NCBI GenBank assembly: GCA_026692825.1 | Contig: JAPLOC010000635.1 | Coordinates: 1-5,781, forward strand | Direction: 5' to 3' | Source of the DNA: Planctomycetota bacterium | Lineage (GTDB): Bacteria > Planctomycetota > Planctomycetia > Planctomycetales > Planctomycetaceae | DNA length: 5,781 nt | In this document: one piece after another, positions 1-5,507 of the stretch | Position numbering within the stretch: the stretch's first letter is position 1 | Layout: each line of letters opens with the position of its first letter | Made by a program: the position numbers and the translations under genes | Notes under the pieces: generated by a model | Seen by the model: the letters and a program-made list of their open reading frames with translations, nothing else | What the model was told of the DNA's origin: nothing | Database searches by the model: none

Positions 1-1707
1 GAACGGCAGTCCGCCGCGCCGCGCCAGGCACTGCCCCCGCGGAACACGCGGTCCGAGCCGGCTGCGGCGCCATTCGGATCGACGCCCCCCTGCAATTGTT
101 CGGCATACCAATCGTTCGTCCACTCCCAAACCAAGCCATGCATGTCGCACAGTTGCCACGCATTCGGCTTCTTCAATCCGACCGGGTGAAGTTTTTCATT
201 CGAATTCGCCGCATACCATGCGTAATCGCCGAGCCGCTTCTCATCGTCTCCAAAGCAATAGCGCGTCGTCGACCCGGCGCGACAGGCGTACTCCCATTGG
301 GCTTCGGTCGGGAGATCCAGAATCCAGCCGGTCGACATTACCATTGATCGTCGAAACTCGTCCGTGAGTTTCTGGCAAAACTCTTTGGCGGCATTCCAAG
401 TCAGATTCGATGCAGGAAATCGACTTTCGTCCGCGTTCCCTCGAACACCCGAGACGTCCCTTCCAGTCAAAAAGTCCCACATGCCACGAGTGACTGGTGT
501 TTCAAGCATCCAGAAACCGTGCGACAGTGTGACGTTGACCGGCCCCACGTCTGAATCTCGCCCGACTTCATCCAACGGACTTCCCATCCGAAACGGCTTC
601 GAAGTCGGAGGACACCAGCGGAACGGAAACTCGACTCCCTTCCACGGCACAACCAACCGGTCCCCCGCGCTGGTTCCCTCACGAAACAACACCGGCCGGG
701 AACCGTCGACCGGCACGGAGTTCCGTGCCAGATCACCGACTGGTTCCACTTCCTTTTGATGTCGAACGTCCACCAGGGATGTCGCCGCATCCCGAACGGC
801 AGCCTTCCCGAACGACCGCCCGTTTTCCGGAAGCGGCTGAATTCCCGCCGCAAAAAACGGAGCCAGTTCCCGCGCGACCTCTCCAGGACTCTGGAATCGA
901 TCGTTGGGTGACTTCGCCATCATTCGTGTGACGATTCGTTCCAGATCCTCGGGAATCTCGCTTCGGGATTGTCGAACGAAGGGCGGCACCTGATTGGCGT
1001 GGGCATAGATGATCGCAAGGGGTTTTTTTAAATGCGCGAATGGTTCGTGTCCCGTCAACAGAAAGTACAGGGTACATCCCAGACTGTAGATGTCGGCCCG
1101 ACTGTCAACATCCGCTGAATCGGCGATTTGCTCGGGAGCCATGTAATGCGGCGTCCCAATCGTGGAAGTTCCCGTCAAGTTCGGGTCGCTGTACGACTCG
1201 CTCGCCGCCTTGGCGAGTCCAAAGTCGAGGATCTTCACCAGCGGCTGGTTGAGCTTATGGGCCAACATCAGATTGCTCGGTTTGATATCCCGATGGAAGA
1301 CATTTCTTTCCGACGCGTGCTGCAAACCGGCCGCCGCCTGATGGATGTAGTGACACGCGTTGGCGACCGGAACTATTCCATGCCGCTGGACCAGTTTCTC
1401 CAAGTCCGTTCCCTCCACGTATTCCATCGCGAAGCCGAGCAACCCGTCGAATTGCGGTGCATGGTACGCGGTCACGATATTCGGATGATTGAGTTGTGCC
1501 ACCGCGTCGATTTCTCGTTGAAATCGCTTGAGCGCATTCGCATCTTCCAGCAGCGATTTGTTCATCGCTTCAGCTTGCGATTCCGCACCAGGTACACCAC
1601 CCCCATACCGCCGCCCCCAGTCGGCGGATGACCTCGTAATCCGGACTATTGCGAAGCCCCGCGGGAATATCGTCAATATCGTCGGGCGGAGAGGGTGACC
1701 GAGACAT
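1..1707 (-). pseudogene. Serine/threonine kinase fused to FGE-like (SUMF1) domain, frame-disrupted, 3' end outside window
   Basis: Read on the minus strand from ATG at 1707, the product begins with an acidic leader (PPDDIDDIPAGL) and the kinase start YEVIRRLG. The frame then shifts within the glycine loop: one base is missing near 1610-1616, in or next to a five-G run. GGMGVVYLVRNRKLKR follows in a second frame and ends at TGA (1564-1562). The rest lies in a third frame from 1565 and stays open to the window edge. It holds HRDIKPSN (HRD at 1295-1287), DFGLAKA (DFG at 1226-1218), GTPHYMAPEQ (APE at 1139-1131) and DIYSLGCTLYFLLTG. After a linker with no membrane segment comes an FGE-like domain from about 635: FRMGSP near 590, LPTEAQWEYACRAG near 314-273, DMHGLVWEWTNDWY, and RVFRGGS near the edge. 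Aligned with Hanks-type kinases, about six residues including the beta-3 lysine are absent at 1562-1567. Family: cytoplasmic Ser/Thr signalling kinase; the partner and substrate are unknown. Identity is clear. Pseudogene status is inferred; at least the one-base lesion could be a sequencing error. Confidence 0.85.
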
Positions 1708-1766
1708 GGCGTGTCCGTGAAATGTTGCGGATTTCAAAGTGGCCAGGGGAGATCGCATTCCCCGGA

Positions 1767-1816
1767 CGGGCCGCGTCGGCCGAGACCCGTGGAGATAATC
1801 CTACGGGAATGGCCCG
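1767..1816. other. Nested inverted repeats upstream of the kinase gene
   Basis: CGGGCC (1767-1772) is complementary to GGCCCG (1811-1816). Inside it, CCCGT (1786-1790) pairs with ACGGG (1803-1807), and the stem continues with GGA (1791-1793) against TCC (1799-1801) past a single bulged T at 1802, leaving a GATAA loop. The structure lies 60-110 bases upstream of the kinase ATG, so it could fold in that gene's leader RNA. Another 5-bp pair, GGGGA (1746-1750) and TCCCC (1759-1763), lies closer to the gene. High GC content makes chance pairing fairly likely. Confidence 0.3.
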
Positions 1817-1950
1817 GAGAAATCAGCGGAGCGGGACAGCGCGAGTCAAAACAGGGGGTGCCCCGTCGTATTTCTCTCTCCCTCGCTGCCACCGTGCGAC
1901 GGCGGTTTCATTTCGCGACGGACGGCTCGCCTGGGAGTACGCGCCAACCC

Positions 1951-2082
1951 AGAGTGCGTCGAAAGACAAAGATCGCACAGCGGGCCGCGCACTCCGAGAG
2001 TGCGGGCTGCGTAGGCGTCTTTCTCTGAAAGACTGCCCCGATGTGCGAACATCGTTACGACAACGCACTGGGGACTGCCCAG
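1951..2082. other. Cluster of short perfect hairpins with duplicated, alternatively pairing arms
   Basis: Four hairpins follow one another: CGCACTC-CGA-GAGTGCG (1988-2004), GTCTTTC-TCT-GAAAGAC (2017-2033), CGATGT-GCGA-ACATCG (2039-2054) and CTGGG-GACTG-CCCAG (2068-2082). Extra copies of two arms lie upstream: GAGTGCG at 1952-1958 and GAAAGAC at 1961-1967. CGCACTC and GTCTTTC could therefore each pair with either of two partners. On the plus strand, two loops are GNRA type (GCGA at 2045-2048; GAAA at 1961-1964 in a 3-bp stem). None is followed by a T tract on either strand, so these are not canonical intrinsic terminators. They begin about 50 bases after the minus-strand FG-GAP/ASPIC stop and may form its structured 3' end, or they may be an unassigned RNA. 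Function unknown. Confidence 0.4.
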
Positions 2083-2132
2083 AACTCACATCAAAGCCTC
2101 GCACCTCCGGCGACGTTTCGAAGAACCGCAGT

Positions 2133-4055
2133 TCATGGGGCGGCTGTCTGGGTGCGAACTGGCTCAACGATGGAGATTTTGCGATCCCCCGCCACGTTCT
2201 CTAGGACTTGCACTTGTCCCTTTGGCCAGTGGATTTCGATGTCGTCGACCTGTGTCGCGTCACGAATTCCAAAATGCAGGGTGCGGTCACTGGTCGAAGC
2301 GTAGCTGCTCCCTCCTTTGACGAGATGGAGCTGTTGTCCCGAAGACGTTTTTACTTTGACAAACGCCCCAATCGCGTCGCGGTTGCTCTCGCGACCAATC
2401 AGGTGAATGGCGATCCAGTGATTGGTATCCGGGGTTTCGTTGGCGAGAACCGCAACCGGATCGTTGATATTCGAGAGGACGGCGTCGACCCGCCCGTCTC
2501 CATCAAGATCACCGACCGCGAGTCCGCGTCCCCGATGTTTGGACGCGAGATAGTCGCCGGCGACCGGGGCGACGTTTTGAAAGCGTTTACCCGCCAGGTT
2601 CTCCAGCAACAGCGGCAACTGCGCAACCTCGGAGTTGGCGGGAAATCGGATCACATGTCCATTGGAAACCAAAGCGTCCTCGTCGCCGTCGCGATCCAAG
2701 TCGAAAAACGCGGTCCCCCACCCGACATAGATCCCCCCCACGTTGGTGATTCCGGTCATCTGACTGACGTGGGTGAAAAAGATATCCCCCGGATTCTTGC
2801 CGTTCTTTTCCTGCCGATAGAGGGCGATGCTCTCCCGTTCGTAATTCGCCACCCAGATATCGGGACGTCCGTCGATGTTGAAGTCGACAATGTCTACCCC
2901 CATGCTGCCGTCGGGAATCCCTCGGTCCGAGAGCGCAGTTCCACTTCTCAGGGCGATTTCGGTCAGATGTCCCGCGTCGTTTATGTAGAAGAAATTCGGG
3001 ACCGTATCGTTTCCAATATAGACGTCGATATCGCCATCGAGATCGACATCGGCGGCGACAACCCCCAATCCCTTGTCCTGCCCATCATCGTCCGGGCCAG
3101 ACTGTCGCAGGCCCCACTCGACCGATCCGTCGCGAAACGTTCCGTCCCCGTTGCTGAAATACAGGGTGTCCGGCAATCCCTTGAACCAGCGAGGAGAACA
3201 GATCTCGCGCGGCTCGTTCTTTTCCGAGGGGCTGGTGCAGTGTCGATCGTTGGTGGGGGACCAGTCGACGTAATGGGCGATGTACAAGTCGAGATCCCCA
3301 TCGCCATTGAAGTCGGCCCAGGCGGCGCTGCTGCTCCACAGGGTGTCGGTCAACTGAGCGGCGGCGGTTTGCTCCGTGAATGTGCCATCCCCCTGATTAT
3401 GGAACAGTGTCAGCCCTCCGTACCCAGTGATCAAGAGGTCAGGAAACCCATCGGCGTCAAAGTCGGCTGCGGCTGCACCGTGACTGTAGTGGCCGACGGT
3501 GTTGAGTCCGGCGAAAGCGGTAACATTGACAAAATTCCAGGTATCGACATTGCGGAACAGGGCTCCTGGTAATCCGAGCGGCACATAGTCGGTGGAGTAG
3601 CCTCCTCCGCCGGGGAAGAACAGATCATTACGACCATCGAGATCAAAATCGCAGAGCGCGACCCCTCCCCCCAGGGATTCCAGGATCGCAAAATGTCCTG
3701 CTTCCTGGCCGTCGTGATAAGCGAAGTCGACGCCGGCGTTCGCGGCGCACTCGCGGAATCGCGCCAGAGTGGTTAGCTCCTTGGTCGGATTTCGGCGGGC
3801 ATCGGACGACTTGCTTGTTGTGCTGCCAGCCGATCCCGAATTCGACGGTTGATCGGAAGATTTTTTCCCAGACTCGGGAGCGGGAGTATTGGCTGGTCCA
3901 TCATTGCACGCAGGTAGAGCGAGCAGGAGGAGGAGCAGCAGGCGGGGAGCGGGAGGATGCGACAAGCCGAGACCTGGAGAGAGGTTGCGAGGAAATTCGT
4001 GTGGAGAAAATCGAGCGGATGGCGTATTCTGTGATGGGTTGAGGAAGTCGATCAA
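2133..4055 (-). CDS. FG-GAP/VCBS repeat lipoprotein with C-terminal ASPIC/UnbV domain (CRTAC1-like)
   Basis: The 640-codon frame begins with TTG at 4055, three codons after an in-frame stop. A leucine run (residues 39-45) and lipobox LPAC with Cys50 indicate a lipoprotein signal. A second TTG at 3965 (residue 31) would give a more usual 20-residue signal ending at that cysteine, and neither start has a clear ribosome site. A Ser/Gly/Pro-rich linker (about 52-90) leads to seven calcium-loop motifs of type DxDxDGxxD starting at residues 136, 198, 248, 336, 391, 452 and 516, as expected for a seven-bladed beta-propeller. Residues 546-630 match ASPIC/UnbV (NHWIAIHL, VKGGSSYASTSDRTLHFG, IEIHWPKG). 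Such proteins are extracytoplasmic and probably bind calcium and protein or carbohydrate ligands; the ligand here is unknown. The gene is transcribed divergently from the DUF1559 gene. The family call is secure; the start is not. Confidence 0.95.
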   Translation of the reverse strand: MIDFLNPSQNTPSARFSPHEFPRNLSPGLGLSHPPAPRLLLLLLLALPACNDGPANTPAPESGKKSSDQPSNSGSAGSTTSKSSDARRNPTKELTTLARFRECAANAGVDFAYHDGQEAGHFAILESLGGGVALCDFDLDGRNDLFFPGGGGYSTDYVPLGLPGALFRNVDTWNFVNVTAFAGLNTVGHYSHGAAAADFDADGFPDLLITGYGGLTLFHNQGDGTFTEQTAAAQLTDTLWSSSAAWADFNGDGDLDLYIAHYVDWSPTNDRHCTSPSEKNEPREICSPRWFKGLPDTLYFSNGDGTFRDGSVEWGLRQSGPDDDGQDKGLGVVAADVDLDGDIDVYIGNDTVPNFFYINDAGHLTEIALRSGTALSDRGIPDGSMGVDIVDFNIDGRPDIWVANYERESIALYRQEKNGKNPGDIFFTHVSQMTGITNVGGIYVGWGTAFFDLDRDGDEDALVSNGHVIRFPANSEVAQLPLLLENLAGKRFQNVAPVAGDYLASKHRGRGLAVGDLDGDGRVDAVLSNINDPVAVLANETPDTNHWIAIHLIGRESNRDAIGAFVKVKTSSGQQLHLVKGGSSYASTSDRTLHFGIRDATQVDDIEIHWPKGQVQVLENVAGDRKISIVEPVRTQTAAP

Positions 4056-4075
4056 GTCGCTTCAGCCGGTGATTA

Positions 4076-4110
4076 CGCGGGAAAATGAAAAATTTCTAGA
4101 ATTTCCCGCG
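4076..4110. repeat. 9-bp perfect inverted repeat, possible operator or leader hairpin
   Basis: CGCGGGAAA (4076-4084) is the exact reverse complement of TTTCCCGCG (4102-4110), with 17 AT-rich bases between, themselves containing the palindrome TTCTAGAA (4094-4101). The repeat lies just upstream of the first possible TTG start of the FG-GAP/ASPIC gene, and about 20-55 bases downstream of its predicted transcription start. It could be a dimeric repressor site or fold as a hairpin in that leader. No T tract follows on the minus strand, so it is not a terminator. Confidence 0.5.
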
Positions 4111-4119
4111 AATTGTGAT

Positions 4120-4146
4120 TTGACTGGCGTAATAAAAACGTATAGG
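4120..4146 (+). promoter_or_regulatory. Candidate promoter for the DUF1559 gene
   Basis: TTGACT (4120-4125) matches the sigma-70 -35 box well. A -10-like TATAGG (4141-4146) follows after a short 15-base spacer; TAGGAA (4143-4148) would give 17 bases but matches less well. The predicted leader is about 110 bases and would include the terminator-like hairpin at 4204-4224. The boxes overlap the opposing promoter, so the two may compete for polymerase. Inferred from consensus only. Confidence 0.35.
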
Positions 4147-4167
4147 AATAACAACGTCGGATTTCAA
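4139..4167 (-). promoter_or_regulatory. Candidate sigma-70 promoter for the FG-GAP/ASPIC gene
   Basis: On the minus strand, TTGAAA (4167-4162) is followed by exactly 17 bases and then TATACG (4144-4139), a good match to sigma-70 boxes with ideal spacing. Transcription would begin near 4132, giving a leader of about 77 bases to the TTG at 4055, or about 167 to the TTG at 3965. It lies in the AT-richer divergent region, and its TATA overlaps the -10-like box of the plus-strand candidate. Confidence 0.45.
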
Positions 4168-4203
4168 TCTCTGCATTTGCGCCATTCAGGTGCGAAATTT
4201 GTC

Positions 4204-4224
4204 ACCACCAATCGGTGGTTTTTT
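4204..4224 (+). terminator. Terminator-like hairpin in the leader of the DUF1559 gene
   Basis: ACCACC (4204-4209), loop AATC, then GGTGGT (4214-4219), running directly into a run of six T (4219-4224). The stem is only 6 bp, but the shape is that of a plus-strand intrinsic terminator. It ends 42 bases before the DUF1559 ATG, and no plus-strand gene lies upstream to need termination. Its position suggests an attenuator or a leader stem rather than an ordinary gene end. GGTG at 4189-4192 could pair with CACC at 4203-4206 and compete with the stem, but only over 4 bp. Confidence 0.45.
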
Positions 4225-4252
4225 GTTCACTTCCGGTTCCTTCGTTTCTCCC

Positions 4253-4259
4253 AAAGGAG
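4253..4259 (+). promoter_or_regulatory. Shine-Dalgarno site of the DUF1559 gene
   Basis: AAAGGAG lies seven bases before the ATG at 4267. It fixes this start against earlier in-frame codons reaching back to 3889, which would add 126 residues unlike the family and overlap the divergent gene. It is the strongest ribosome site in the window, consistent with good expression. Confidence 0.8.
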
Positions 4260-4266
4260 TGTGCGT

Positions 4267-5283
4267 ATGAAGTGTCTTGCCAAGCGAACGTCGCGTCGCG
4301 CCTTCACGTTGATTGAGTTGCTGGTCGTCATTGCCATCATCGGAATCCTTGTCGCTCTGTTGCTTCCGGCCGTCCAGCAGGCCCGCGAAGCGGCTCGTCG
4401 TACGCAGTGCAAAAACAACCTGAAGCAATACGGGTTGGCGATTCACAACTACCACGATGCGTACAGCATGCTGCCCAACGGTGGAAGCCGAAGCCCCGGC
4501 GGTACCGGCAACTGGGTGACCGACGTTCACCCGGCGATCGGTTGGCAGGTGCGCGTCCTGCCGTTCCTCGATCAGACCCCGTTGTACAACCAGCTCAACA
4601 TGCGGCTGTGGTATGATGGAACCAACGGCTACGCCTACCAGCGTCCGTTCGCTGACGGTGTCGTCGGTTGGCGTCATCAGGTTCCGTACGCCCGTTGCCC
4701 CAGCGACAACTCGCTCGCGATGGACAACGAAGCGGCTCAGTCGAGCTACTCGGGTTCGATGGGATCTCAGTCGACCCCGTCTGCCGGTGGAGCTGCTTGC
4801 GAACCGTACCAGCAGTTCATGCAGCAGGGCATGGCCCACGGCAACCCCGGTCACGGCGGTTGGTCGAAGGACAGCACCTCGGGTTTGTTCTCGCGGTCCT
4901 GCCCCTGTGAGCTCAACATCAGCGACATTACGGACGGTCAGTCGAACGTGATCATGGTTGGTGAAATGCTCGGAAAATGCCATGACCACACGGGTGGTGG
5001 CTGGTGGCACTTCAACAACTTCGGGAATGCTCACTCGTCGACGGTCGCCCCGATCAATGAGCTGACCACCTGCAACCAGGTCTCGGCCGGCCGGATCACG
5101 AACACCGCCTGCACGAACAAGAACAACTGGAACTACAGTTGGGGATTCAAGTCGAACCACACCGGCGGTGCCCACTTCCTGTTCGCTGACGCGACGGTTC
5201 GCTTCCTGTCGGAGAATATCAACCACATCACCTACCAGCGGCTCGGTGGTCGGTCTGACGGTCAGACGGTCGCCGATTACTAA
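4267..5283 (+). CDS. DUF1559 family protein with prepilin-type N-terminal cleavage/methylation signal
   Basis: The 338-residue product has a basic N-terminus (MKCLAKRTSRRA) and the type IV pilin/type II pseudopilin signature FTLIELLVVIAIIGILVALLLP (residues 13-34), with the conserved Glu at mature position 5 (residue 17). The residue before the expected cleavage is Ala12 instead of the usual Gly. DUF1559 (SBP_bac_10) hallmarks follow: PAVQQAREAARRTQC, NLKQYGLAIHNYHD, LPFLDQ, CPSD (144-147), ITDGQSNVIMVGE (221-233), and SNHTGGAHFLFADATVRFLS near the C-terminus. Nine cysteines, including a CPC at 212-214, may form disulfides outside the cell. The protein is probably membrane-anchored by the N-terminal helix and processed by a prepilin peptidase. 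Planctomycete genomes carry many paralogues; the function of this one is unknown. A small lipoprotein gene follows, after a terminator. Length is normal for the family. Confidence 0.96.
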   Translation: MKCLAKRTSRRAFTLIELLVVIAIIGILVALLLPAVQQAREAARRTQCKNNLKQYGLAIHNYHDAYSMLPNGGSRSPGGTGNWVTDVHPAIGWQVRVLPFLDQTPLYNQLNMRLWYDGTNGYAYQRPFADGVVGWRHQVPYARCPSDNSLAMDNEAAQSSYSGSMGSQSTPSAGGAACEPYQQFMQQGMAHGNPGHGGWSKDSTSGLFSRSCPCELNISDITDGQSNVIMVGEMLGKCHDHTGGGWWHFNNFGNAHSSTVAPINELTTCNQVSAGRITNTACTNKNNWNYSWGFKSNHTGGAHFLFADATVRFLSENINHITYQRLGGRSDGQTVADY

Positions 5284-5294
5284 TCGGTCGGCTC

Positions 5295-5314
5295 ACGACG
5301 CAGGGTTGTGTCGT
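5295..5314 (+). other. Hairpin between the DUF1559 stop and the main terminator
   Basis: ACGACGCA (5295-5302) pairs with TGTGTCGT (5307-5314), eight pairs including one G-T wobble, around a GGGT loop. It begins 12 bases after the stop codon and lacks a T tract. It may stabilise the 3' end of the mRNA or assist the terminator downstream. Confidence 0.4.
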
Positions 5315-5331
5315 ACTCTCTGTTGAGTTTG

Positions 5332-5368
5332 ACGAGGAGGTCGTAACTGCGACCTCCTCGTTCTTTTT
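5332..5368 (+). terminator. Strong intrinsic terminator of the DUF1559 gene
   Basis: A perfect 12-bp stem, ACGAGGAGGTCG (5332-5343) with CGACCTCCTCGT (5350-5361), encloses a TAACTG loop and is followed by TCTTTTT (5362-5368). It begins 49 bases after the TAA at 5281-5283. It should end most transcripts before the lipoprotein gene, unless there is read-through. Confidence 0.9.
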
Positions 5369-5507
5369 ATGGCTTTGGATACTTGTTGGAGCCCTGTTTC
5401 TCAGATATCCTCAGCCGGATTCACCCGTTGTCGGACACGACCCTGTGCCTTTTGGGGTCGGGTTGGTGTGTTTACTTTTGGTTCTCGTGCTTCCAGGAAT
5501 TTTCACC
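5369..5507. other. Spacer upstream of the small lipoprotein gene
   Basis: These 139 bases after the terminator contain no recognisable gene. TTGTTG (5383-5388) and GATATC (5404-5409), separated by 15 bases, are the only promoter-like pair I see, and the match is poor. A ribosome site, AGGA at 5495-5498, lies nine bases before the ATG at 5508. Confidence 0.4.

Larger units (their letters stand above)
1708..2132. other. Gene-free interval of 425 bases between two minus-strand genes
   Basis: No reading frame here on either strand gives a recognisable protein. The open frames across it are arginine-, serine- and proline-rich translations of GC-rich DNA without domains, signal peptides or ribosome sites. 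The interval holds the 3' flank of the FG-GAP/ASPIC gene (stop at 2135-2133) and the 5' flank of the kinase gene. No clear Shine-Dalgarno sequence precedes the kinase ATG at 1707, and an in-frame ATG at 1758 would add a 17-residue extension without family character. I found no convincing sigma-70 boxes for the kinase. The visible content is structural: two groups of inverted repeats, listed separately. Confidence 0.6.

Noticed and set aside
467..1077. Minus-strand open frames at 467-853 and 733-1077
   Set aside because: They are out of frame with the kinase-FGE reading frame, which stays open with family motifs across the same bases.
1988..2033. Intrinsic terminator for either neighbouring transcript
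   Set aside because: The stems are good, but no T tract follows on either strand, so a canonical Rho-independent terminator is not supported.
1951..2082. CRISPR array or tRNA
   Set aside because: The repeated words are only 7-8 bases with irregular spacing, and no cloverleaf or CCA-type acceptor arrangement is present.
1823..2167. 114-codon minus-strand frame between the two minus-strand genes
   Set aside because: No domain, signal or ribosome site, and it overlaps the end of the FG-GAP/ASPIC gene; the bases are better explained by inverted repeats.
1695..2204. 169-codon plus-strand frame over the gene-free interval
   Set aside because: Low-complexity Arg/Ser/Gly translation, no ribosome site, overlapping the ends of both neighbouring genes; no recognisable domain.
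2208..3572. 454-codon open frame on the plus strand
   Set aside because: It is antisense to the FG-GAP/ASPIC gene. Its Val/Asp/Ile-rich translation mirrors the repeated calcium-loop codons and has no domain or ribosome site.
3889..4266. In-frame upstream extension of the DUF1559 protein
   Set aside because: The added 126 residues overlap the divergent gene and lack family similarity, whereas AAAGGAG before the ATG at 4267 and the prepilin signal fix the real start.
4186..5226. 346-codon open frame on the minus strand
   Set aside because: It is antisense to the DUF1559 gene, a by-product of that gene's strongly biased codon use; the translation resembles no family.
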